Assembly (NCBI RefSeq): GCF_002933275.1
Contig: NZ_PSSX01000025.1
Span: 1-50,073, forward strand
Origin: Marinobacter maroccanus
Lineage (GTDB): Bacteria > Pseudomonadota > Gammaproteobacteria > Pseudomonadales > Oleiphilaceae
Reading direction: 5' to 3'
DNA length: 50,073 bases
Shown: piece by piece, positions 43,302-50,073 of the stretch
Layout: the number at the start of each line of letters is the position of its first letter
Position numbering within the stretch: position 1 is the first letter of the stretch
Notes under the pieces: model-generated
Database searches by the model: none
Seen by the model: only the letters and a program-made list of their open reading frames with translations
Told to the model about the DNA's origin: nothing
Made by a program: the position numbers and the translations under genes

Positions 43302-43334
43302 AATATAAGCGCCCAAATGGTAATGAAATTACCA
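43302..43334 (-). promoter_or_regulatory. Candidate petABC promoter with a palindrome over the -35 region
   Basis: Minus strand: -10 TATATT (43307-43302). Where the -35 should be lies a perfect palindrome TGGTAAT/ATTACCA with 3-base centre (43318-43334). It may be an operator; the regulator is unknown. Confidence 0.4.
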
Positions 43335-43411
43335 GGGGCTTACAAGTCGGAAAGCCGCCGCTGGCGCCTCATCCCTGTTCCAGATCAATTTGCTGACAAA
43401 TCGCCCGAACA

Positions 43412-43443
43412 TAAAAAAACCCGACCGAAAAGGGCCGGGTTTT
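43412..43443 (-). terminator. Terminator downstream of rpsI
   Basis: Minus strand: AACCCGGCC paired with GGTCGGGTT around a T-rich loop, then T7. It ends the rplM-rpsI transcript before petABC. Confidence 0.85.
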
Positions 43444-43464
43444 CCAGGATCTGCTCCAGCGTGA

Positions 43465-43857
43465 TTAACGCTTGGAGTACTGAGGACGCTTACGCGCCTT
43501 GCGCAGACCCACTTTCTTACGCTCGACTTCACGCGCGTCACGGGTAACGTAGCCCGCTTTGCGCAGCGCCGGACGCAGAGTTTCGTCGTAATCCATCAGA
43601 GCGCGGGTCAGACCATGGCGAATAGCGCCAGCCTGGCCACTGATACCACCACCCTTGACGGTGATGTTGATATCAAAACGATCGCTAGATTCGGCAACAA
43701 CCAGCGGCTGACGAACGATCATGCGCAGAGTCTCACGACCGAAAAAATCTTCGATTGAGCGACCATTGATAGAGATGTTACCGCTTCCCGGCTTGATAAA
43801 AACCCGAGCCGTGGATGTCTTGCGGCGACCAGTACCGTAATTTTGTGCTACAGACAT
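43465..43857 (-). CDS. rpsI: 30S ribosomal protein S9
   Basis: Small-subunit protein reaching the P-site tRNA with its C-terminal tail. The 130-residue protein has GTGRRKTSTARVFIKPGSG, the GGGISGQAGAIRHGL motif and the basic C-terminal tail ending in KRPQYSKR. Length equals E. coli S9. It follows rplM by 12 bases. Confidence 0.99.
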   Translation of the reverse strand: MSVAQNYGTGRRKTSTARVFIKPGSGNISINGRSIEDFFGRETLRMIVRQPLVVAESSDRFDINITVKGGGISGQAGAIRHGLTRALMDYDETLRPALRKAGYVTRDAREVERKKVGLRKARKRPQYSKR

Positions 43858-43869
43858 ATCCGCCTTCCG

Positions 43870-44298
43870 TTAAATGTCGAGTTCTTTGGGCTGCTGGGCT
43901 GCGTGAGGATGCTCAGCGCCGGCATAGATTTTCAGCTTCTTGAACATGGCACGACCGAGCGGGCCTTTCGGAAGCATGCCTTTGACAGACTTCTGAATGA
44001 TTTGCTCGGGAGCCTTGTCGACCAGCTTCTCGAAGTTGATGGATTTGATTCCACCCGGAAAGCCGGTATGACTGTAGTACATCTTGTCAGATGCTTTCTT
44101 GCCGGTAACCCGCACCTGGCTCGCGTTGATCACAACAATGTAATCGCCAGTGTCTACGTGAGGGGTGTACTCAGGCTTATGCTTGCCCCGCAGACGTAGG
44201 GCGATTTCGGTTGACAGACGACCCAGCGTCTTGCCGGCTGCGTCTACAACGTACCAGTCACGTTTTACTGTTTCTGGTTTCGCACTCAGAGTCTTCAT
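43870..44298 (-). CDS. rplM: 50S ribosomal protein L13
   Basis: Large-subunit assembly protein. The 142-residue protein has MKTLSAKPETVKRDWYVVDA, GKTLGRLSTEIALRLRGKHK and MLPKGPLGRAMFKKLKIYAG. Length equals E. coli L13, which fixes the ATG at 44298; a longer reading to 44376 would be leader sequence. A strong promoter about 140 bases upstream and a stem-loop with U-run in the leader suggest feedback control. Confidence 0.99.
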   Translation of the reverse strand: MKTLSAKPETVKRDWYVVDAAGKTLGRLSTEIALRLRGKHKPEYTPHVDTGDYIVVINASQVRVTGKKASDKMYYSHTGFPGGIKSINFEKLVDKAPEQIIQKSVKGMLPKGPLGRAMFKKLKIYAGAEHPHAAQQPKELDI

Positions 44299-44331
44299 TG
44301 ATTCCGCCTTGAACGCTATATAAGAAACGTT

Positions 44332-44372
44332 AAAAACCACCACCGGTAAATGCAAGGCATCCGGAGGAGGTT
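44332..44372 (-). promoter_or_regulatory. Attenuator-like stem-loop in the rplM-rpsI leader
   Basis: In the minus-strand RNA AACCUCCUCCGG (44372-44361) pairs with CCGGUGGUGGUU (44346-44335), with two U-U mismatches; an inner AUGC/GCAU stem closes the loop, and U3 or more follows. It ends about 34 bases before the rplM start. E. coli L13 represses its own operon through the leader; here the element is inferred. Confidence 0.45.
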
Positions 44373-44442
44373 CCATACCTGTGTTGCGGTGCCATCATTC
44401 GGGGCTGAGATAATGACATCGCCTTGAAAAGCCAGGGCGCGA

Positions 44443-44471
44443 AGTATACTCGAACCACCCAGGAAAGCCAA
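44443..44471 (-). promoter_or_regulatory. Sigma-70 promoter for rplM-rpsI
   Basis: Minus strand: -35 TTGGCT (44471-44466), 17-bp spacer, -10 TATACT (44448-44443). Confidence 0.8.
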
Positions 44472-44491
44472 CCCTGTGTCGGTTCGTTTCG

Positions 44492-45277
44492 TTATTCCCC
44501 TATACCGGCGCCGGACCAGCCGTATAAACGGGACACATTATCCAGCAGCACCGGCGCCAATTGCTCCGGCGTCCCGCCACGGATCTCCGCAAGGACATCT
44601 AGAATATCAGGCAGATACCGCGGGGCGTTCTGCCCCTGCTGAACGCCCTTTGGCGCCATATCCGGCGCATCCGTTTCAAGCACCAGCGCTTCCAGCGGCA
44701 GCCTTGCGATTGCATCCCGGGTCTTTCGGGCCCGGGGGTGGGTAATCACACCACCCACGCCGATGAAGCACCCCAGGTCAACCAGCTTGCTGGCCTGCTG
44801 AAAACTTCCACTGAAACCGTGAAGCAGGGCCCGACCGTCCCACTGCCGCCGGTTGAGCAGATTATGCACCTCGTCATGGGTCTTTACGGAGTGAATCACC
44901 AGGGGCATGTTCAGTTCGTCAGCCAGCGCCACCTGCGCTTCAAACCAGGGCCACTGGGCTTCGAGACGGCCCCGGATGCGATCGAGCCCGCACTCACCGA
45001 TTGCCACACAGCGGTCGGGACGAGCCTCCAGCAGCCGGCGGAGCTCCGTCAGATCTGCCTCCGAATGCTCGTCAACGAACCAGGGATGAATGCCAAGACA
45101 GTAAAACAGACCCTCATGCGCCAGCGCTGTGTCACGGACCCGCCCCCAGTCCGGTCGCCTGACACCGGGTATTACCAACCCGCGAAGCCCCCGCGATCGG
45201 CCCTGCTCAAGCTCCGAATCGCGGCGGCCATCGAACTGGGGAAAATCAAAATGGCAATGGGCGTCGATCAGCTGCAC
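44492..45277 (-). CDS. TatD-family metal-dependent hydrolase
   Basis: Putative DNase of the TatD family. The 261-residue protein has the metal site DAHCHFDFPQFD, the Glu of AIGECGLDRI, the His of VIHSVKTHDE, the LLHGFSGSFQQA and the final Asp of LVLETDAPDMAP. I use the GTG at 45277 (spaced from GGAGG by 5 bases) over a GTG at 45283. The closest E. coli relatives are TatD and YjjV; I cannot tell which. It follows prfC on the same strand. Confidence 0.93.
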   Translation of the reverse strand: MQLIDAHCHFDFPQFDGRRDSELEQGRSRGLRGLVIPGVRRPDWGRVRDTALAHEGLFYCLGIHPWFVDEHSEADLTELRRLLEARPDRCVAIGECGLDRIRGRLEAQWPWFEAQVALADELNMPLVIHSVKTHDEVHNLLNRRQWDGRALLHGFSGSFQQASKLVDLGCFIGVGGVITHPRARKTRDAIARLPLEALVLETDAPDMAPKGVQQGQNAPRYLPDILDVLAEIRGGTPEQLAPVLLDNVSRLYGWSGAGIGE

Positions 45278-45298
45278 AGTCACCTCCGCCCGGAACCG

Positions 45299-46879
45299 TT
45301 AATGCTCCCGGGTCTTGTGGAACTGGATATCCGGATACCTTTCCTGGGCCAGATTCAGGTTCACCATGGTCGGAGCAATGTAAGCGAGCCTGTCACTGCC
45401 ATCAAGGGCCAGGTTGTCGTTGTTCTTGCGCTGGAACTCGTCCAGCTTGCGCTCATCGCTGCAGGTCACCCACCGAGCCGTGGCGACGTTAATCGGCTCA
45501 TAGATCGCCTCGACCTTGTACTCACTTTTCAGGCGACTGACCACCACGTCGAACTGCAGAACCCCTACTGCGCCAACGATCAGATCGTTATTACGCAGCG
45601 GCCTGAATACCTGTACGGCACCCTCTTCCGACAGCTGGATCAACCCTTTCTGGAGCTGCTTCGCCTTGAGCGGATCCTTCAGGCGAATCCGGCGGAACAG
45701 TTCCGGGGCAAAGTTCGGGATACCGGTGAACTTCATGTCTTCGCCGGCAGTAAAGGTATCGCCCAATTGAATGGTGCCATGATTGTGCAGGCCGATAATA
45801 TCGCCGGCAAAGGCCTGCTCGGCGTGCTCACGGTCACCGGCCATGAAGGTCAGTGCGTCGGAAAAACGCACTTCTTTGCCGATGCGCACATGACGGGCCT
45901 TCATGCCCTGGTTGTAACTGCCGGAGACAATGCGGAGGAAGGCAACGCGATCGCGGTGTTGCGGGTCCATATTTGCCTGGATCTTGAAGACGAAGCCCGA
46001 AAAGCCGTCCTCTGCAGGCTGGACCAGTCTCTGATCGGTTTCCCGTGCCTGTGGCGCCGGGGCCCATTCCACCAGGCCGTCCAGCATATGGTCGACACCG
46101 AAGTTACCCAGGGCCGTACCAAAGAATACCGGCGTCAACTCGCCGGCAAGAAAGGCTTCCTGATCGAACTCGTGGGACGCGCCTTTGACCAATTCAATTT
46201 CATCACGCAGGTCGTCGGCATAGGCGCCGATGGCCTGGTCCAACTCCGGGTTATCCAGCCCCGAGATAATCCGCTTATCCTGAATCATGTGCCCCTGGCC
46301 GGACTGATAGAGGATGACCTCATCCCGAAGCAGGTGATACACACCCTTGAAGCTCTTGCCCATGCCGATGGGCCAGGTGATCGGCGCACAGGCGATCTTC
46401 AGGACCTCCTCAACTTCATCCATCAGCTCCACCGGATCCCGGGTATCCCGGTCCAGCTTGTTCATGAATGTGAGAATGGGGGTATCCCGCAGACGCGTAA
46501 CTTCCATCAGCTTGATGGTACGCTCCTCGACACCCTTGGCGCTGTCAATCACCATCAGGCAGGAGTCCACCGCTGTCAGGGTCCGGTAGGTATCCTCGGA
46601 GAAATCCTCGTGGCCCGGCGTATCCAGAAGGTTCACCAGCTTGCCGCCATAGGGAAACTGCATAACGGACGTGGTTACCGAGATGCCCCGCTCTTTCTCC
46701 ATTTCCATCCAGTCAGACTTGGCGTGCTGGCCGGATTTCTTTCCCTTGACGGTACCGGCTTTCTGGATCGCCTGCCCGAACAACAGCACCTTCTCGGTAA
46801 TGGTGGTTTTACCGGCATCCGGGTGCGAAATAATGGCAAAGGTGCGGCGCTTGGCCACTTCCTGGGAAAGGTTAGACAT
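45299..46879 (-). CDS. prfC: Peptide chain release factor 3
   Basis: Translational GTPase that recycles RF1 and RF2 from the ribosome after termination. The 526-residue protein has G1 SHPDAGKTTITEK, G3 DTPGHEDFSED and G4 NKLDRDTRDP, and a C-terminal domain with ERYPDIQFHKTREH. Length matches E. coli (529), which supports the ATG at 46879 (MSNLSQEVAKRRTF). A longer reading to 46924 covers the promoter. Confidence 0.98.
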   Translation of the reverse strand: MSNLSQEVAKRRTFAIISHPDAGKTTITEKVLLFGQAIQKAGTVKGKKSGQHAKSDWMEMEKERGISVTTSVMQFPYGGKLVNLLDTPGHEDFSEDTYRTLTAVDSCLMVIDSAKGVEERTIKLMEVTRLRDTPILTFMNKLDRDTRDPVELMDEVEEVLKIACAPITWPIGMGKSFKGVYHLLRDEVILYQSGQGHMIQDKRIISGLDNPELDQAIGAYADDLRDEIELVKGASHEFDQEAFLAGELTPVFFGTALGNFGVDHMLDGLVEWAPAPQARETDQRLVQPAEDGFSGFVFKIQANMDPQHRDRVAFLRIVSGSYNQGMKARHVRIGKEVRFSDALTFMAGDREHAEQAFAGDIIGLHNHGTIQLGDTFTAGEDMKFTGIPNFAPELFRRIRLKDPLKAKQLQKGLIQLSEEGAVQVFRPLRNNDLIVGAVGVLQFDVVVSRLKSEYKVEAIYEPINVATARWVTCSDERKLDEFQRKNNDNLALDGSDRLAYIAPTMVNLNLAQERYPDIQFHKTREH

Positions 46880-46922
46880 AATCGAAGAGCAACCTGAATC
46901 TGATGTTCTGGAAAAGGCGGCC

Positions 46923-46928
46923 ATTATA
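46923..46928 (-). promoter_or_regulatory. -10 element for prfC
   Basis: TATAAT on the minus strand, about 44 bases before the prfC ATG. A TAGCGT-like -35 lies 17 bp upstream; weak. Confidence 0.5.
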
Positions 46929-46967
46929 GGCCCTATGCGACTGTGACGCTAACTCGCACTGAACCGG

Positions 46968-47453
46968 TCAATGGCCCAGAGCACGCATCAGAACGCGTGC
47001 ATCCTCCCGGCCATTGGCAGCCGGATAATACCCGGGTCGCTGGCCGACCTCGTGAAAGCCCTCATCTTGGTACAAAGCGATAGCGGCATGATTGCTGACC
47101 CTGACTTCGAGCAACAGCTGAGACATGCCTTCATGGGCCGCCGTTGCCAGCACGTGCCTCAGGAGATAGCGCCCGACACCCTCACCGCGGGCGCCCGGGT
47201 GGACGCAGATATTCAGCAAATGCGCTTCATCAACGATGTAGTTAACGACAGCGTACGCTATTAGCATATCGCCATGGCAAGCACCCCAGAGCCGGTAGTT
47301 GTCCTTGAAACAATCAAGAAACACCGATTCGCTCCAGGGATGGGAATACCCCTGGCGCTCTATATCAAGCACAGCCGGAACATCTTCAGGCGCCAGAGGC
47401 CGCACCAGCTGATCGGCCTCAAGGACTTTTTGGTAGGTTTCGGGATAGGCCAT
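46968..47453 (-). CDS. rimI: Ribosomal protein S18-alanine N-acetyltransferase
   Basis: GNAT acetyltransferase that in E. coli modifies the N-terminal Ala of S18. The 161-residue protein has VLDIERQGYSHPWSESVFLDC, the acetyl-CoA loop ARGEGVGRYLL (RxxGxG/A) and LEVRVSNHAAIALYQDEGF. It starts in the TAATG overlap with the upstream holD-like gene, and the holD-rimI order is the one seen in E. coli. Confidence 0.95.
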   Translation of the reverse strand: MAYPETYQKVLEADQLVRPLAPEDVPAVLDIERQGYSHPWSESVFLDCFKDNYRLWGACHGDMLIAYAVVNYIVDEAHLLNICVHPGARGEGVGRYLLRHVLATAAHEGMSQLLLEVRVSNHAAIALYQDEGFHEVGQRPGYYPAANGREDARVLMRALGH

Positions 47454-48265
47454 TAACGGGCGACCAGAGGCCGTATCTGCTGCCAGAGCGACCGTTTCAG
47501 TGTCGGATTACCGGCAATCTCCGCGAGGGTGTGCGGAAACCGGACTGTTGCGTCACGACCAAGCCCTTCCACCAGCCAGCTCTGCTCAGAATCCTCTCCA
47601 CCCTGCAGGATAATCACCTGCTGGCGTTCCAGGCCTGACAGAACACTGCGCATCACTTCAGCAAAGTCATTGCCGGAGTTCCCGGGCACCAAAAGATTAT
47701 TGAAGATAGGCCAGGCCACATGCCCCAGAACCCGAGGTTGATCCTCTCCCAGGCTCTTAAGGATATTTATCGCCAGGGTTTCCTGCAGCCGACTGCTGGC
47801 ATCCGCGGTCATGGCCCCGATCAGTGCCACTCCGTTTCCGGCCCAGATCATGAGGTTCATGCGTTCAGAGGGAATCGTGGACGATCGCCCTACCATCGCC
47901 TCTCGCGGCTCTGGCGTCGGGGAGTCCGTAACAGTGTCCGATACGGAAGGCGATTCGGGGGACAGTCGCGATGTTGTTCCCGGAGCGACCGCCTCACTGT
48001 CCATCAAGGCCTGCAGATCCGCTATTCGGGCAACGCCCTCCGTTCGATCCCGCACTGCCGGTTTACCCGGAGCCGCGCGGCCTGACTCTCTTACCGGGGG
48101 CGGTACAGACTCGGAAATGCCAGGGGTTGTATCCGGAGCATCAGTCGCTTCAGGGAACTCAAACTCCGGACTGGGCGCCGAACCCGGCAGCGGATGCCGG
48201 GCATACCACATCCGTATTCCCGCCGCTCCCAGGTAAAACTGACGCTCTGCTTCCGATCCAATCAT
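47453..48265 (-). CDS. holD: Divergent, enlarged DNA polymerase III psi subunit (HolD-like)
   Basis: HolD (psi) links the clamp loader to SSB through chi. The 270-residue protein is twice the E. coli length (137) but matches at both ends. The start AERQFYLGAAGIRMWYARHP resembles the E. coli RDWQLQQLGITQWSLRRP region. Residues 135-175 (RMNLMIWAGNGVALIG) resemble HVRLVMVANDLPALTD, and the end LAEIAGNPTLKRSLWQQI matches LRANPTARAALWQQI. Between them is a Pro/Ser/Thr-rich linker (about 36-134). It lies directly upstream of rimI with TAATG overlap. The call is by motif and neighbourhood, and would be missed as a plain hypothetical. Confidence 0.7.
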   Translation of the reverse strand: MIGSEAERQFYLGAAGIRMWYARHPLPGSAPSPEFEFPEATDAPDTTPGISESVPPPVRESGRAAPGKPAVRDRTEGVARIADLQALMDSEAVAPGTTSRLSPESPSVSDTVTDSPTPEPREAMVGRSSTIPSERMNLMIWAGNGVALIGAMTADASSRLQETLAINILKSLGEDQPRVLGHVAWPIFNNLLVPGNSGNDFAEVMRSVLSGLERQQVIILQGGEDSEQSWLVEGLGRDATVRFPHTLAEIAGNPTLKRSLWQQIRPLVAR

Positions 48266-48301
48266 TAACTTCGCCTGCCAAAACTCACCGAATTTACACT
48301 C

Positions 48302-49852
48302 TCACACATCCGCAACCTGGGGATGCTGTCGAATTCCGCCCTTACTGATCAGGTTCAGGGCCTCAATGTAAGCCTTGGCGGACGCGATGATAATATCAGT
48401 ATCGGCACCGACGCCGTTAACGATCCGGCCACCGCGTTCCAGACGCACAGTCACCTCACCCTGGGCGTCGGTGCCGCTGGTAATGTTGTTTACAGAATAC
48501 AACTGGAGGTTGCAGCCTGAATCCACTAGAGATTCGATTGCCTTGAACGTGGCATCAACCGGCCCGCTGCCTTCTGCTTCAACCTTATGTTCTTTGCCGT
48601 CTACCGTCAGGGTCAAGTTGGCTTTTGGCACCACTCCAGTCTCCGAGCATACCTGCATGCAAACCAGACCATACCGGCCATCTTCCTCTTTCTGTCGGGT
48701 ATCGCTGGCTATCGCCTGCAGATCTTCGTCAAAAATTTCATGTTTCAGATCTGCGAGTGCCTTGAACCTTGTGAACGCTTCGTTCAGTTCCGTTTCGGTC
48801 TCAAACTGAATTCCGAGTTCCAGTAACCGGGTGCGGAAGGCGTTGCGCCCGGAATGCTTACCCAGCACCAGGCTATTGGTGTGCCACCCAACATCCTGCG
48901 CACGCATAATCTCGTAGGTTTCCCGATGCTTCAAAACCCCATCCTGATGAATCCCGGACTCATGGGCAAAGGCATTGGCGCCGACGATGGCCTTGTTGGG
49001 CTGTACAGGAAACCCGGTGATCGTGGACACCAGCCGCGACGCAGGGACGATGTGCTGGGCATCAATGCGGGTATCGATATGGAACAGATCCTGACGAGTA
49101 CGAACCGCCATGACAATTTCCTCGAGCGCCGCGTTTCCAGCGCGCTCACCCAAACCATTGATGGTGCATTCCACCTGACGGGCCCCCTGGGAAACCGCCG
49201 CCAGGGAGTTGGACACAGCCAGCCCCAGATCGTTGTGACAATGCACCGAAAAAATGGCCTTGTCCGCGTTTGGAATCCGGTTCAACAACTGACGAATGGT
49301 TTCACCAAACTGCTCGGGAATGGCGTAACCGACTGTATCCGGGATATTGATCGTGCTGGCACCGGCATCGATTGCGGCCTCGATGATCCGGCAGAGGAAG
49401 TCCAGCTCGGAACGTCCGGCATCCTCACAGGAGAATTCGACGTCGTCGACATGACTCCGCGCGCGTTTCACTGAGCGAACCGCCTGCTCAATCACTTCAT
49501 CCGGCTGCATCTGCAGCTTGTGCTTCATGTGAATGGGCGACGTGGCTATAAACGTATGAATACGCCCGCGCTGTGCCGGCCGGATAGCTTCTGCCGCGCG
49601 ATCAATATCCTTGTCGAGCGCCCGGGCGAGACTGCAGATCGTTGAGTCCTTGATGGACTCAGCGATCGCCTTTACCGCCTCGAAATCACCCTGGCTGGCA
49701 ATCGCGAACCCTGCCTCAATAACGTCGACACGGAGCTTTTCCAGCGCTTTCGCAATGCGGAGCTTCTCCGCTTTGTTCATGGTGGCGCCGGGGCTTTGCT
49801 CACCATCACGGAGCGTTGTATCGAAGATGACCAGGTGATCAGTGGCAGGCAT
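48302..49852 (-). CDS. leuA: 2-isopropylmalate synthase
   Basis: First committed step of leucine synthesis: condenses acetyl-CoA with 2-ketoisovalerate. The 516-residue protein has FDTTLRDGEQSPGATM, the zinc motif HCHNDLGLAV, GLGERAGNAALEE, GIHQDG and a C-terminal regulatory domain. Length is near E. coli LeuA (523); this is the long LeuA type. An extended -10 element stands upstream. No leader peptide with Leu codons is seen in the short gap to the rRNA terminator. Confidence 0.98.
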   Translation of the reverse strand: MPATDHLVIFDTTLRDGEQSPGATMNKAEKLRIAKALEKLRVDVIEAGFAIASQGDFEAVKAIAESIKDSTICSLARALDKDIDRAAEAIRPAQRGRIHTFIATSPIHMKHKLQMQPDEVIEQAVRSVKRARSHVDDVEFSCEDAGRSELDFLCRIIEAAIDAGASTINIPDTVGYAIPEQFGETIRQLLNRIPNADKAIFSVHCHNDLGLAVSNSLAAVSQGARQVECTINGLGERAGNAALEEIVMAVRTRQDLFHIDTRIDAQHIVPASRLVSTITGFPVQPNKAIVGANAFAHESGIHQDGVLKHRETYEIMRAQDVGWHTNSLVLGKHSGRNAFRTRLLELGIQFETETELNEAFTRFKALADLKHEIFDEDLQAIASDTRQKEEDGRYGLVCMQVCSETGVVPKANLTLTVDGKEHKVEAEGSGPVDATFKAIESLVDSGCNLQLYSVNNITSGTDAQGEVTVRLERGGRIVNGVGADTDIIIASAKAYIEALNLISKGGIRQHPQVADV

Positions 49853-49891
49853 TGGCAGGCTCCATTCTGAGATTTCGTTCGTTATGGAGAG

Positions 49892-49900
49892 AGTATATCA
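49892..49900 (-). promoter_or_regulatory. Extended -10 promoter element for leuA
   Basis: TGATATACT on the minus strand (TG plus TATACT), about 40 bases before the leuA ATG. No clear -35. Confidence 0.45.
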
Positions 49901-49939
49901 CCGGGCTGAGATGAGTGAGGACCTGAGTTTCAGGCAATA

Positions 49940-49971
49940 AAAAACCCCAACATCGAGGATGCTGGGGTTTC
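49940..49971 (-). terminator. rRNA operon terminator after 5S
   Basis: Minus strand: AACCCCAGCATC/GATGTTGGGGTT stem with a 3-base loop, then T6. It ends the rRNA transcript before leuA. Confidence 0.88.
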
Positions 49972-49981
49972 GGTATTAAGA

Positions 49982-50073
49982 GCCTGACGATGACCTACTC
50001 TCACATGGGCAACGCCACACTACCATCGGCGCTGGTCTGTTTCACTTCTGAGTTCGGGATGGGATCAGGTGGT
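49982..50073 (-). rRNA. rrf: 5S ribosomal RNA (partial; 5' end beyond window)
   Basis: Minus strand reads CCCATCCCGAACTCAGAAGTG, then GCGCCGATGGTAGTGTGG and CCCATGTGAGAGTAGGTC, ending GTCAGGC, the 3' part of 5S rRNA. About the first 25 bases lie past the right edge. Confidence 0.97.

Noticed and set aside
44738..46897. Long plus-strand open frame opposite the TatD-type gene and prfC (719 codons)
   Set aside because: Same reason: no family marks and it overlaps two certain genes.

Overview
The window looks like a stretch of chromosome from a marine gammaproteobacterium close to Marinobacter. This rests on gene order and protein resemblance, not on a database search. The order rplM-rpsI-petABC-sspAB, rsmI/lpoA-yraN-diaA, rnpB, the complete dcw cluster from mraZ to ftsZ-lpxC, then dciA, an M23 peptidase, secA and argJ-mutT matches the Pseudomonas/Marinobacter lineage. 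Most of the window is GC-rich core genome. Only about the first 2 kb is visibly more AT-rich and accessory.

Layout. (1) Positions 1-2032 are accessory: a probable IS21-family terminus (1-122), a small XRE-type regulator, a 102-residue protein of unknown function read in the opposite direction, and a DUF4238 protein. This segment abuts, and replaces, the 3' end of thyA. The remaining thymidylate synthase ORF lacks roughly its last 55 residues, including a dUMP-binding Tyr. (2) 2689-5148: lgt, a TauE/SafE-type exporter and an NRDE-family protein. (3) 5204-8419: xseB-ispA-dxs, isoprenoid precursor synthesis. (4) 8488-12010: ribA, moaC, a Nudix/TMP-synthase-like fusion and argJ. (5) 12138-16676: secA, an M23 peptidase and dciA. 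(6) 16688-34783: lpxC and the dcw cluster (ftsZ, ftsA, ftsQ, ddl, murC, murG, ftsW, murD, mraY, murF, murE, ftsI, ftsL, rsmH, mraZ), all on the minus strand with overlapping or closely spaced genes. Upstream of mraZ is a promoter followed by four GTGG units at exact 10-bp spacing, the expected MraZ operator. (7) About 35087-39381: RNase P RNA, rsmI, and divergently lpoA-yraN-diaA. (8) 39427-44298: sspB, sspA, the cytochrome bc1 operon petABC, and rpsI-rplM with an attenuator-like leader. (9) 44492-49852: a TatD-type nuclease, prfC, rimI, a divergent long holD-like gene, and leuA. The right edge cuts a 5S rRNA gene on the minus strand.

How the parts work together. The dcw cluster makes the peptidoglycan precursor (MurC-F, Ddl, MraY, MurG) and the septal machine (FtsA, Z, Q, L, W, I). 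LpoA (activator of a peptidoglycan synthase) and the M23 factor act on the same wall, and Lgt and SecA supply envelope lipoproteins and secreted proteins. The IspA and Dxs products feed undecaprenyl phosphate and quinones, the quinones being used by the bc1 complex encoded later.

Points most worth a second look: the truncated thyA and its AT-rich neighbour cassette with facing promoters; a gene beside rimI that matches the two ends of DNA polymerase III psi (HolD) but has a long Pro/Ser/Thr-rich insert; a lpxC-side terminator buried inside the coding sequence of dciA; and stem-loops in the lpxC and rplM leaders. No CRISPR array, tRNA gene or complete defence system was seen.
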